Below the pieces are notes generated by a model. That model had not been told where the DNA came from. It saw only the letters and a list, made by a program, of their open reading frames with translations, and ran no database searches. The position numbers and the translations under genes are program-made. Of a stretch of 64,000 nucleotides of DNA, positions 7,483 through 15,790 are shown one piece after another (positions within the stretch are counted from its first letter, which is position 1; each line of letters starts with the position of its first letter). The DNA is from Undibacterium hunanense. GTDB taxonomy: Bacteria; Pseudomonadota; Gammaproteobacteria; Burkholderiales; Burkholderiaceae_D. The stretch lies in NCBI RefSeq assembly GCF_014284335.1, contig NZ_JACOGF010000009.1, positions 1 through 64,000 of the forward strand, in the 5' to 3' direction.

Positions 7483-7505
7483 TATAATTCCACTATTATG
7501 GAAAT
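7483..7505 (+). promoter_or_regulatory. arsD promoter -10 box and ArsR-like operator
   Basis: A perfect -10 TATAAT (7483-7488) overlaps an imperfect dyad AATTC-N10-GAAAT (7486-7505). Aligned with the arsR operator from TATA to GGAAAT, about 17 of 23 bases agree. This supports repression by the same ArsR. Confidence 0.6.
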
Positions 7506-7552
7506 GATGCATTTAAAGAGTCAGCAGAAATCCACGGTAAAGGAAGTGTTTT

Positions 7553-7897
7553 ATGACAACAATACAAGTATTTGACCCAGCGCTATTCTGTAGCACGGGT
7601 GTTTGCGGTGTCGATATTGACCAGCAATTAGTCAATTTTCCTGGGGATGCCGATTGGTTGAAATCTCTAGGTGGAGTCGTTGAGCGCTTCAACCTGGCCC
7701 AGCAACCCATGGCATTTGCTGAAAACCTCATTGTGAAAGGATTCTTGGAGCGCGCTGGTCAAGAAGGTTTGCCAATGATATTGGTCAATGGTGAAATCGC
7801 GCTGACAGGTCGCTATTCAAGACGCGCTGAACTTATGCCAGAAGCGTGTTGCACCGGCTTTAACGGACAAGGGAAAGTACAAACGGAGTGCTGTTAA
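7553..7897 (+). CDS. arsD: ArsD arsenic metallochaperone/repressor, divergent metal site
   Basis: A 114-residue ArsD homologue; the N-terminal FDPALFCSTGVCG and ERFNLAQQPMAF segments are clear family matches. In the well-studied R773 ArsD, Cys12, Cys13 and Cys18 bind As(III) and pass it to the ArsA ATPase. Here position 12 is Phe, leaving only Cys13 and Cys18. Two vicinal pairs remain in the tail (ACC near 101 and the terminal ECC). No arsA or arsB is present in the window. A good ribosome site (AAGGAAG) precedes the ATG. It may act as a weak repressor or cytosolic As(III) carrier; chaperone activity for an ArsA encoded elsewhere cannot be excluded. Confidence 0.9.
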   Translation: MTTIQVFDPALFCSTGVCGVDIDQQLVNFPGDADWLKSLGGVVERFNLAQQPMAFAENLIVKGFLERAGQEGLPMILVNGEIALTGRYSRRAELMPEACCTGFNGQGKVQTECC

Positions 7898-7924
7898 TTC
7901 ATTCATGTCGAGTAATTGGTTAGC

Positions 7925-9236
7925 TTATTCCTGGGATTCTCTGTTGGCTCTTTTTATCTCTTGCACGCGGTAGGACGGGAATTCACCCAGCTTCATGCCC
8001 TCCGGTACATAGAGATGTTTTGAATGTCCCACTCTCTGCGCTCTGTAAATGCCCGTGTGCCCTGAAAACAGATAACTGATAACGCATGCAAGTGCTGCAT
8101 AGGGACCTATTTGCGGACCAAATAATTCCAGCGCCATGACTGTAGAAGCAATTGGCGTATTCGCGGCCCCTGCAAATACCGCCACAAAACCCAGCGCGGC
8201 CAGTGTAGCAAACGGCATTTGCAGCAACGGCGCCAAGGCATTCCCCAGCGTTGCCCCGATATAGAACAGTGGTGTGACTTCTCCCCCTTTGAAGCCAGTT
8301 CCAAGGGACATCACGGTTAATACTAACTTGCCCACAAAATCGGTCCAGACCAAAGGATGCTGGAATGACTCCACTATCACTGGTATGCCCAGGCCAGTAT
8401 ATCGTTGCGTGCCAACGAGCCAGATCGCCACTGCCACCACTATCCCACCAAAAAAAAGGACGTAATGGCGCATAGGGGACGCGTTTCTTCATAAAGTCGA
8501 ATAAACCGTGTGTGGCATTGGCAAACAGCATGCCGACAAGTCCAAATACAATGCCTGCTATCAGGGTCGCCAACAAAGTCCAGGTAGTGATCGCTGGAAC
8601 CACCCCGGCGCTGTAGTGGGTGTGATGCACTCCCCACAACAGGCCGACCTGGTCTGCAACCACTGCCGCCACGAAGCAAGGCAGGATGGCGTCGTAACGC
8701 ATACGTCCAATTGCCAATACTTCCAATCCAAAAATTGCACCTGCCAAGGGTGTCCCAAAAACGGAAGCAAAACCGGCACTGATCCCGGCCATGATAAGCA
8801 GCCTGCGCTTTTGCGCTGGTATGCGAAAAACACGCGTCAGTTGATCTGCCAAACTGCCTCCCATTTGCACCGCTGTACCTTCCCGACCAACAGACGCGCC
8901 GAACAAGTGAGATACCACTGTACTGATTAGTACAAGAGGTGCCATACGTAATGGAATGACTTTTTTAGGATCATGTATTTCATCGATAATGAGATTATTC
9001 CCAGCCTCGACATGCTTGCCAAAATGAAAATACACCAAGCCAACAACAAAGCCTGCCGCTGGCAGTAAGCAGATGATCCAGGCATGGGATTCACGCCAGG
9101 AAGTCACATAGTCGAGTGAAAACAGGAAGAAAGCTGAGGCAGTGCCAGAAAGTACTGCAACAATGACCGCAAGTAGTAACCACTTTCCCATATAGGGAAG
9201 CAGATCGATTTGTTCAGGTTTGTTTGAATGTTTCAT
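7925..9236 (-). pseudogene. CLC-F type fluoride/proton antiporter, frameshifted
   Basis: A chloride-channel-family protein split into two frames. The N-terminal part runs from the ATG at 9236 to about 8450, and the C-terminal part continues to 7925 in another frame. The two join exactly if the run of eight A (8450-8457; eight T on the coding strand) is read as seven, giving PLRPFFGGIVVAV. The combined product of about 436 residues has CLC helices with GREGTAVQMG, the CLC-F version of the pore motif with Met, and GFKGGEVTPLF. CLC-F proteins export fluoride. A fluoride riboswitch lies directly upstream, which fits. The break could be a real inactivating insertion, a slippage site or a sequencing error. 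The final residues and stop are intact. Confidence 0.85.
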
Positions 9237-9262
9237 AGAACCAGGATTTAGTTGAAATAAAA

Positions 9263-9314
9263 CCTGGTCATATATTTGCCTTGGGCAAAAACCTACAGCT
9301 TCCCGATGACCAGG
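9263..9314 (-). terminator. Riboswitch expression platform hairpin
   Basis: On the minus strand CCTGGTCAT (9314-9306) pairs with ATGACCAGG (9271-9263), followed by TTTTATTT. This is a terminator-like structure between the fluoride aptamer and the CLC start and is the likely regulated terminator. Confidence 0.6.
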
Positions 9315-9319
9315 AACGT

Positions 9320-9394
9320 CTGTAGGCATCATCAGCTACCCGAGATATGCGAGTGGCGGTTCGTATAGACTAACCGGAGGAATGCCATCTCCGT
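9320..9394 (-). promoter_or_regulatory. Fluoride (crcB-motif) riboswitch aptamer
   Basis: Read on the minus strand, the conserved blocks occur in order: GGAGATGGCATTCCTCC (9392-9376), AACCGCC, and GCTGATGATGCCTAC (9336-9322). GGCAT in the first block can pair with ATGCC in the last, reproducing by different bases the long-range pairing of known fluoride aptamers. It precedes a CLC-F fluoride exporter gene, the expected partner. The joining segment between blocks 1 and 2 is longer than in the textbook examples. Confidence 0.82.
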
Positions 9395-9630
9395 TTTGCG
9401 TAGCAAATATTACCAAGTTTCATTCAGTAGGACAAATATTTTACTCAAGGCCCGCATCAGATAAACCCAACTTCGCCTTTAAATAGTGGTGTGGTCAGCA
9501 TAACCTGCATGTAAGACAAGCTTATCCTAGTAGCTTGTAATGTGCCGGGTGGAAATGTCGAAAATAAAGCATTTGATCAGCACGTAAAGAAAACTGCACA
9601 ACACTGCACAAATGGATGCACTTATGTTGT

Positions 9631-10899
9631 TCACGATGTTGTATGAACATCGAGTCTAGCTAACGCAATAGTACCCGCAAACATCAACACTGCTGCCAGA
9701 GCGAAACTAAGTAAGGGAGACAGGACGGTCCACAACACGCCAACAGCAGTACTGGATATAAATTTGGCGATGCCATTGACGGTTCCCAAGGCACCAATAC
9801 TCATCGCCAGCGTATCACGGCTCACCATATGCGCGGTGACGGTCGATTCCAGTGCTTCCTGGATGGCGACATATAAACCTGCAATGAAGAAAATACCAGC
9901 CAGCAAAGCCAGACTATCGACTTTGAACCAGAATGCCAGCGCCGTCAGTATTGCTGTCAGTGCGCCGAGTCCGTAACCGATCACTAGAATAGGCAATGAT
10001 CCAAAGCGATCAGCCAGTACTCCCACAGGAAAAGAAACTAGAACCTGAACCACATTGCGCCAGACATACAGCAAGCCTGCTACTTGTGCCGCGTGCAGAA
10101 CACCCATAGAAGGTGTCATCAATTGAGTCGCTGCCAATATCAGCAAACTATGTGAAAAATCACCCATGCCAAAGATACCAACCGCTGCCAGATAACGTTT
10201 GAAACGCAAAGGTAAACTGCGCAATGCACTGAAAAACTTTAATGTCGGGTTGGGGGAATGCTCAGGGTCTTGCACCAGGGTCAGGAAAGCAAGTACTGCT
10301 AGCACACCTGGTATGACACTTAGCCAAAGTACAAAACGAAAAGGTCCTGTGGCATCATCCCAGTGCCAAGTTTGCGCCCAACCAAGTAAGGCGACACCTA
10401 ATAATGGTCCCAATACAGCACCGACAGTATCCATTGCCCGATGGAAGCCGAATGCTCGACCACGAGTTTCAGTACTGACCGCTTGTATCACGATGGCGTC
10501 TCTGAGAGGGCCACGCAAACCTTTACCGAACCAGGACACCAGACGTCCCAGCAATAACAAAGGCCAACCTGCTGCCAAAGAAATCAGGAGTTGCCCTAAT
10601 GGAGTGAGTCCATATCCAAGCAAGACCAGCAACTTACGATGACCAAGCTTGTCAGCGATATAGCCGGAGATCATTTTTGTGAAACTGGCGACCGCATCAG
10701 CAATACCTTCAATTGCGCCGAGCGCAGCGGCAGGAATACCCAGCACAGCGAGAAAACCTGGCAAAATGACTGTCGTTGTCTCGTAACAAAAATCACCCAA
10801 CGCGCTGGTCAAGCCAGCCCCCGCCACTGTGCGGTTAAACCAGCTTTTTGCTGTGGGTGATGACGTTATTCCAGGCGTAGCCTCTTCATTTGCATTCAT
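9631..10899 (-). CDS. MFS transporter
   Basis: A 422-residue major facilitator with twelve predicted helices. The loop 2-3 motif reads GYIADKLGHRK, and a cytoplasmic motif RGRAFGFHRAMD follows helix 4, a layout seen in a group of metal- and drug-island exporters. The second half repeats the pattern (GVLADRFG). It is 46 bases downstream of the TauE/SafE-type gene on the same strand, so the two are probably one operon. The substrate cannot be named. Placement between arsenic and fluoride modules suggests an inorganic-ion or organoarsenical role, but no ArsJ-partner GAPDH gene is adjacent, so ArsJ is not claimed. Confidence 0.85.
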   Translation of the reverse strand: MNANEEATPGITSSPTAKSWFNRTVAGAGLTSALGDFCYETTTVILPGFLAVLGIPAAALGAIEGIADAVASFTKMISGYIADKLGHRKLLVLLGYGLTPLGQLLISLAAGWPLLLLGRLVSWFGKGLRGPLRDAIVIQAVSTETRGRAFGFHRAMDTVGAVLGPLLGVALLGWAQTWHWDDATGPFRFVLWLSVIPGVLAVLAFLTLVQDPEHSPNPTLKFFSALRSLPLRFKRYLAAVGIFGMGDFSHSLLILAATQLMTPSMGVLHAAQVAGLLYVWRNVVQVLVSFPVGVLADRFGSLPILVIGYGLGALTAILTALAFWFKVDSLALLAGIFFIAGLYVAIQEALESTVTAHMVSRDTLAMSIGALGTVNGIAKFISSTAVGVLWTVLSPLLSFALAAVLMFAGTIALARLDVHTTS

Positions 10900-10945
10900 T
10901 TTATTTTTCCTTGATGTGTGACAAGGAGCAGGTTTGGTTTGTAAC

Positions 10946-11677
10946 TTACGTTAGCAGCATCTTGATGCCAGCAATAATTAAAGCACAAGCCAGCAAAGAT
11001 AATATCGCAGGGCTCGCCAATCGCTTGCTACCATAATCAGCACCAAGATAACCACCGGCCACTGCCGCAACGGCCCAAACAGGCATAGCGTCTGGAAAAG
11101 TGATATTGGTACTCATCAGACCAAATAAAGCTGCCAATGAGTTTACCAGGATGAACGGTGCTGCCACGCCAGACGATTCACGCGCCGTTGCCCAGCCTGC
11201 GAACAGCAGCAAGGGACTCAGGAAAATTCCCCCACCAACACCGGTCAAACCGGACATCAATCCAATGCACGCCCCTGCGAATATTAAATAAACCTGACGG
11301 CCGCGGCGCACCGTTTCCGTTGAAACCTGCGGTTTCCACAATAGACGCCAGGCTGCGTAGATTAATACGATGCCTATCAGTGGTTTGTAATAGTGGGATG
11401 GCAATTGCAGTCTGCCTCCGACAAAGGCAGCCGGAATTGCCAGCAGGGCGAGAGGCCAAAACAGTGTCCACGAAAAAAAACCAGCACGTATGTACTTGAC
11501 CGTCGCAATTGATGCCACAAGGATATTCAGTGTCAGTGCAGCGGGCTTCATTTCAGTTGGAGCCAGGCCGAACAATGCCATTGCCGCCAGATATCCTGAA
11601 GCACCGGCATGTCCCACCGCTGCATAAAGCGCTGCTGCAATAAAAATCAGTGTAGGCAAGCCTATTTCTAACAACAT
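10946..11677 (-). CDS. TauE/SafE-family sulfite/organic anion exporter
   Basis: A 243-residue membrane protein with about eight helices. It has the duplicated glycine-rich motif of the TauE/SafE (DUF81) family: AAVGHAGASGYLA near the N-terminus and GLTGVGGGIFLSPLL in the second half. Members export sulfite, sulfoacetate or related anions, or help in sulfur-compound uptake. It is the first gene of a two-gene unit with the MFS transporter. Its promoter region is shared with the divergent second arsR, so common control is possible but no matching operator is seen on its side. Confidence 0.85.
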   Translation of the reverse strand: MLLEIGLPTLIFIAAALYAAVGHAGASGYLAAMALFGLAPTEMKPAALTLNILVASIATVKYIRAGFFSWTLFWPLALLAIPAAFVGGRLQLPSHYYKPLIGIVLIYAAWRLLWKPQVSTETVRRGRQVYLIFAGACIGLMSGLTGVGGGIFLSPLLLFAGWATARESSGVAAPFILVNSLAALFGLMSTNITFPDAMPVWAVAAVAGGYLGADYGSKRLASPAILSLLACALIIAGIKMLLT

Positions 11678-11864
11678 TAAATATCTCTTTTTAGTATTTC
11701 AACATAACCGCCAACGTAATTCACATCGCCTATATTTGGGGAGTGTGAAGTGTACACGGCAGTTCAATAAGGCAATACAAAATAAATACGGATTAATCGT
11801 CATATTTCCCTAATGATAATTTATGTATTGAGCAACTTCGACAACACCGAGAAACTTAAATTTC

Positions 11865-11915
11865 TTGACAGCCCATTTCCTTGTGTTATCCTTTATTCGT
11901 AATTTAACGAATAAA
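11865..11915 (+). promoter_or_regulatory. Promoter and operator of the second arsR operon
   Basis: -35 TTGACA (11865-11870) and -10 TATCCT (11887-11892) are 16 bp apart. Directly over the expected start point lies a perfect 9-bp inverted repeat TTTATTCGT-N6-ACGAATAAA (11892-11915). A close copy of this dyad occurs at 12257-12276. Confidence 0.8.
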
Positions 11916-11920
11916 GCCTT

Positions 11921-12235
11921 ATGTCGAACAATTGCTGCACTACTGAACCCGCCGCTCTGGATATTGAATTTAAGCCAGATGAGATTGCTTTACTATGCAA
12001 GGCATTGGGGCATCCTGCCAGGGTCAAGCTGCTCAAGCATCTGTCAAACTATGGTGAGTGTTTTTTTGGAAGCCTGACGGATATCCTGCCTTTGGCGGCA
12101 TCCACCATATCGCAGCACGTCACCATCCTGAAAGAAGCTGGTCTTATACTCGGCTCGTCAGATGAGCAGCGTGTTTGTTATTGCGTCAACGAAGTCCGAC
12201 TGGCGCAATTCAAGAACTTAATCGCAGGTTTATAA
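11921..12235 (+). CDS. ArsR-family repressor (operon 2)
   Basis: A 104-residue ArsR/SmtB protein with a winged-helix core (residues 22-95; recognition segment PLAASTISQHVTILKEAGL). It carries a vicinal cysteine pair at the extreme N-terminus (residues 5-6), a Cys at GECFFG in the dimer-proximal helix, and CYC near the wing. This thiol distribution differs from the C-terminal cluster of the first ArsR, suggesting a distinct trivalent arsenical ligand, perhaps an organic one. It is the first gene of a unit with a flavoprotein, an MFS transporter and an ArsN-like acetyltransferase. Identical dyads before this gene and before the flavoprotein indicate autoregulation and a second control point. 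Confidence 0.88.
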   Translation: MSNNCCTTEPAALDIEFKPDEIALLCKALGHPARVKLLKHLSNYGECFFGSLTDILPLAASTISQHVTILKEAGLILGSSDEQRVCYCVNEVRLAQFKNLIAGL

Positions 12236-12256
12236 ACACATATTTTTTTGTCTTCA

Positions 12257-12276
12257 TATTCGTTATTCGACGAATA
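12257..12276 (+). promoter_or_regulatory. Second copy of the operon-2 ArsR operator
   Basis: TATTCGT-N6-ACGAATA, the same arms and spacing as the dyad at 11892-11915, lies between the second arsR and the flavoprotein gene. It could be a second repressor site giving an internal promoter or a road-block. Confidence 0.75.
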
Positions 12277-12308
12277 GCAAATTGATGTAATCATTCTTGG
12301 AGGTCATG

Positions 12309-13778
12309 ATGAAAGTACAGACAAATGCATTACCAGTCGCAGTGATCGGCGCAGGACCAGTTGGACTGGCTGCTGCTGCACATTTACTCTTGCGCGGACA
12401 AAAGCCGTTGATATTTGAAGACGGTTCGTCCGTTGCCGCGAACCTGGCCAGCTATCGTCAGGTGCGACTGTTTTCTCCATGGCGCTTCAATCTCGACCAG
12501 GCATCCGTTACTTTACTGGAGCCTACAGGCTGGATCAAGCCTGATCTGGAAGGCTTACCGACTGCAGGAGAGATGATAGATCAATACTTGCAGCCGCTTG
12601 CCCAGTTACCAGCCATTGCTGAAGCGCTGCACTTTGAACACAGGGTAGTGGCGATTAGCCGTCAAGGCTATGACAAAGTCAAAACCAAGGGACGAGATGA
12701 CGCGCCATTTGTCTTGCGCGTACAGACGCCTGATGGTGAGAAGGAATATCAGGCCAGCGCCGTCATTGATGCCAGTGGCACCTGGTCACAGGCAAATCCT
12801 CTGGGAGCCAATGGCGTCCCGGCACTTGGCGAACAAAGAAATGCTGCCCACATCACTTACGGCATGCCTGACATACTTGGTGCCGAACGCCAGCGCTTTG
12901 CTGGTAAACGTGTCCTGGTCGTTGGTACCGGCCATTCAGCCGCCGGCAATCTGCTGGCTTTGGCGCAACTGGCAGAACAAGTGCCAGGAACCACGCTGCT
13001 ATGGGCTATCCGGGGCAACCATGTTGCCAAAGTGTTTGGTGGTGGCAGCGCTGATGGCTTGCCAGCGCGGGGGCAGCTAGGTTCCCGTTTGAAGGCATTG
13101 AAAGAATCCGGGCAGTTGAGCTTGTACCGAAATTTCCAGATCAGGGAAATACGCTCTCAAGAACACGGCATTGAGGTCATTGGCGAAGTTCATCAAGGCG
13201 AAACGCCGCTCATTTCTGGCATAGATGAAATCATAGGCGCTACCGGTGCCAGACCCGACCTGAGTCTCAGCCGGGAATTACGCGTGCGTTATGACCCCTG
13301 GCTGGAAAGTACGGATGCATTGGCTCCCTTGATTGATCCCAATGTCCATAGTTGCGGCACGGTGCGCCCGCATGGTCACCGTGAGCTGGCGCATCCAGAA
13401 ACCGGCTATTACGCAGTAGGTGCTAAAAGCTATGGCCGTGCACCGAATTTCCTGATGGCGACGGGCTATGAGCAAGTACGTTCTGTCGTGGCTGCACTGA
13501 CTGGCGACCTGGCCGCAGCAGACCATGTGCAGTTGATCTTGCCAAAAACCGGCGTGTGTAGCACGCAGCCAGTCTATGAGCTACCAGAAAAGGATGCAAA
13601 TGCCGGGTGCTGCGGTGGTGCCGCACCGACAGGCTCGAATGCTTGCTGTGTCCTTGATGCCGATGAAAAAGCCAAGGGTAATGCTGGCTGCGGATGCAGC
13701 ACACAGGAAGGGACACAAGCATCGACGCCAACGGCCATACCTGCACCTGTCAAGGCTAAATCCAGTTGCTGTAACTAA
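12309..13778 (+). CDS. FAD/NAD(P)-binding flavoprotein with Cys-rich tail (organoarsenical oxidase candidate)
   Basis: About 489 residues. The second of two adjacent ATGs is chosen because it has the better spacing to the GGAGG site. An FAD dinucleotide fold (VAVIGAGPVGLAAAAH, residues 10-25) and an NAD(P) fold (VLVVGTGHSAAGN, about 202-214) give a flavin monooxygenase/thioredoxin-reductase-like layout. The last 70 residues are low in structure and contain repeated thiol motifs (GCCGG, NACCV, GCGC and a final CC), like a metallothionein tail. Flavoproteins such as ArsO or ArsV of arsenic islands oxidise trivalent organoarsenicals. The operon with ArsR, MFS and ArsN-like genes supports that family of roles, but the exact substrate is inferred. 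Confidence 0.82.
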   Translation: MKVQTNALPVAVIGAGPVGLAAAAHLLLRGQKPLIFEDGSSVAANLASYRQVRLFSPWRFNLDQASVTLLEPTGWIKPDLEGLPTAGEMIDQYLQPLAQLPAIAEALHFEHRVVAISRQGYDKVKTKGRDDAPFVLRVQTPDGEKEYQASAVIDASGTWSQANPLGANGVPALGEQRNAAHITYGMPDILGAERQRFAGKRVLVVGTGHSAAGNLLALAQLAEQVPGTTLLWAIRGNHVAKVFGGGSADGLPARGQLGSRLKALKESGQLSLYRNFQIREIRSQEHGIEVIGEVHQGETPLISGIDEIIGATGARPDLSLSRELRVRYDPWLESTDALAPLIDPNVHSCGTVRPHGHRELAHPETGYYAVGAKSYGRAPNFLMATGYEQVRSVVAALTGDLAAADHVQLILPKTGVCSTQPVYELPEKDANAGCCGGAAPTGSNACCVLDADEKAKGNAGCGCSTQEGTQASTPTAIPAPVKAKSSCCN

Positions 13779-13799
13779 CCCTTTTTGATCGCGTCTCGT

Positions 13800-15014
13800 A
13801 TGAACCAGCAATTTCACGCCAGAAAAACCATCGCTATCCTGGCATTTACGCAAGTCGCCTCCTGGGGATCACTGTATTACGCCATTTCTATCCTGGCACC
13901 TGAAATCCTGAAGGAGATGAGATGGTCAGCAGAAATCGTGTTTGGTGCATTCTCCTGGAGTCTGCTGGTCGCAGGACTGGTATCGACGCCAATAGGTATC
14001 CTGCTGGATCGTCATGGTGGGCGGCTGGTGATGGGCAGCGGTTCTCTGGTTTGCGCCATTGGCATGATCATTCTCAGCTTGAATCATTCAATGGCAATTT
14101 ATTTCCTGGCCTGGTCATTACTCGGACTGGGAATGGCGCTGACTTTGTATGAGGCGGCATTTGCGACCATCAACCGCAGCTTTCTGACGAATAGCCGCCA
14201 GGCAATTTCGACACTCACGCTGTTCGGCGGCTTTGCCAGCACTGTTTTCTGGCCACTGACGTTGAAATTGAATAGCCTGATAGGCTGGCGCGATACCTAT
14301 CTGCTCTATGGTTTGGTGCAGTTGGCGGTGTGTTTTCCGTTGCACATGATGCTGGGATCACCAAAGAGCGGGGAGGCGCTTGCCAGTGTGCAAAGCAAGT
14401 CATTACCTGTGAAGCGCAGCCATACCCTGGCCGAAGCCCTTCGCCACCCGGCTTTCTGGAAGCTGGCACTGGCGTTTTCAGCGAATAGCTTTGTCTTCTC
14501 GACGATGTCAGTCCATCTGATCCCCTTGCTTGGCAAGTTCGGCCATGCAACGACCTGGGTCGTGATGATGACAGCCATGATAGGCCCTATGCAAGTAGCT
14601 GGCCGCCTCGGTGAAATGACGTTTGCCAGGCATGCCTTACCGCAGACAGTCGGCAAGTGCATCTTTGCGGCATTGCCAGTGGCATTGCTGGTGCTGATCA
14701 CATTTGGCACGCAGCAATGGGCAGTGGCATTGTTCTGCATACTGTACGGACTGAGTAACGGCATTTTGACGATAGTGCGCGGAACGATTCCACAAGCCTT
14801 GTTCGGACGAGAAAATTATGGTGCCATATCCGGGGCACTGGCTGGCCCTGCACTGATATCCAAAGCAGCAGGCCCGCTTGCCATGGCGGTTGTCGCGCAA
14901 CAGACTGCTACACCTTACCCGTTTCTGCTGATACTCTTGCTTTTTACTATCGTCTCTCTGGGTTTCTATCTGGCTGCGATCAGACTAGAACCTGTGAGCA
15001 TGGAAGCCATTTAG
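13800..15014 (+). CDS. MFS transporter of the second arsenic operon
   Basis: About 404 residues from the ATG at 13800 (an in-frame TTG at 13785 is less likely). Twelve helices are predicted; the first is preceded by a short basic leader, and the loop 2-3 motif is GILLDRHGGRLVMG. It has a general resemblance to the oxalate/monocarboxylate-type MFS branch. It begins 21 bases after the flavoprotein and is followed by the ArsN-like gene. In this operon a role in exporting an oxidised or acetylated organoarsenical is the natural hypothesis (compare ArsJ, ArsK and ArsP-type exporters), but the sequence alone does not identify the cargo. Confidence 0.85.
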   Translation: MNQQFHARKTIAILAFTQVASWGSLYYAISILAPEILKEMRWSAEIVFGAFSWSLLVAGLVSTPIGILLDRHGGRLVMGSGSLVCAIGMIILSLNHSMAIYFLAWSLLGLGMALTLYEAAFATINRSFLTNSRQAISTLTLFGGFASTVFWPLTLKLNSLIGWRDTYLLYGLVQLAVCFPLHMMLGSPKSGEALASVQSKSLPVKRSHTLAEALRHPAFWKLALAFSANSFVFSTMSVHLIPLLGKFGHATTWVVMMTAMIGPMQVAGRLGEMTFARHALPQTVGKCIFAALPVALLVLITFGTQQWAVALFCILYGLSNGILTIVRGTIPQALFGRENYGAISGALAGPALISKAAGPLAMAVVAQQTATPYPFLLILLLFTIVSLGFYLAAIRLEPVSMEAI

Positions 15015-15041
15015 CCATTCTCCATTACGAACCTCAACATC

Positions 15042-15527
15042 ATGATAAGAACAGTCACACCTGCCGATGCAGCAGCCATCATCGCGATCTACAACCACTA
15101 CATTGCCACGACCACGATCAGCTTTGAAGAGAATCCGGTGTCAGAAGAAGAAATGGCACAGCGCATAAGAGATGTCACCGCGAATATGCCCTGGTATGTG
15201 GAAGAACAGGATGGTCAGTTGGTGGGCTATGCCTATGCCACGCCATGGCGGGTACGCAGCGCTTACCGGTTTTCTGTGGAAAGCACAGTCTATGTGTCGC
15301 CTGAACATCCACGTAAAGGAATTGGGGCCAGGCTATATCAAGTGCTGTTAAACGACCTGCGTGATAGCGGTATCCACGTCGTACTGGGCGGCATCGCCCA
15401 ACCCAATGCTGCCAGCGTGGCGCTGCATGAAAGGTTTGGATTCGAGAAGGTGGCGCACTTCAAGGATGTTGGCCGCAAGTTTGAGCAATGGGTGGATGTG
15501 GGTTATTGGGAGCTGAAGCTGAATTAA
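15042..15527 (+). CDS. ArsN-like GNAT N-acetyltransferase
   Basis: A 161-residue GNAT enzyme of the phosphinothricin acetyltransferase/ArsN1 type. Typical segments are visible: IYNHYIATTTISFEENP at the substrate side, the acetyl-CoA loop HPRKGIGARLY (about residues 90-100), and a GIAQPNAASVALHERFGF motif. ArsN1 enzymes acetylate the amino group of arsinothricin, a bacterial arsenic antibiotic, and related enzymes act on phosphinothricin or methionine sulfoximine. Its position at the end of an arsR-led operon supports the arsinothricin reading. Confidence in the fold is high and in the substrate moderate. Confidence 0.85.
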   Translation: MIRTVTPADAAAIIAIYNHYIATTTISFEENPVSEEEMAQRIRDVTANMPWYVEEQDGQLVGYAYATPWRVRSAYRFSVESTVYVSPEHPRKGIGARLYQVLLNDLRDSGIHVVLGGIAQPNAASVALHERFGFEKVAHFKDVGRKFEQWVDVGYWELKLN

Positions 15528-15543
15528 ATCTATAGATAAAGGG

Positions 15544-15783
15544 ATGTATCCATATCAAGACTTGGCATTTGCATCTTATCCGGCAGAGATGCTACAAAAG
15601 GTAATACATTACGGTCTTTACGTATCTGACCGACATTGCAAAGTAACAATGATAATGTATTCATATCCAAATGGTTCTTATGTTTTAATCATTTATCTAG
15701 AATTATTTGTTTCTTCCGATAATTATCACTTATCGGAAGTAATTGAGTGGAAGTTGTTAAATCATATACAGAGCGCTTTGTAG
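15544..15783 (+). CDS. Small hypothetical protein at the left end of the integrative element
   Basis: A 79-residue frame with AAAGGG directly before the ATG and markedly AT-rich codons, unlike the arsN gene 16 bases upstream but like the element genes to the right. It contains a Tyr-rich N-terminus and a hydrophobic middle (about residues 42-55). It ends 8 bases before a strong hairpin and is convergent with the replication gene. No family is recognised. It may be a real small gene of the integrated element or a remnant. Confidence 0.45.
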   Translation: MYPYQDLAFASYPAEMLQKVIHYGLYVSDRHCKVTMIMYSYPNGSYVLIIYLELFVSSDNYHLSEVIEWKLLNHIQSAL

Positions 15784-15790
15784 TGAAATA

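Noticed and set aside
8445-8475. Programmed ribosomal frameshifting to make a full CLC protein.
   Set aside because: A run of T on the coding strand could slip, but no stimulatory structure was recognised and the simplest reading is one extra base.
9631-10899. Assigning ArsJ to the MFS gene.
   Set aside because: ArsJ works with an adjacent GAPDH gene, which is absent; only general MFS features are visible.
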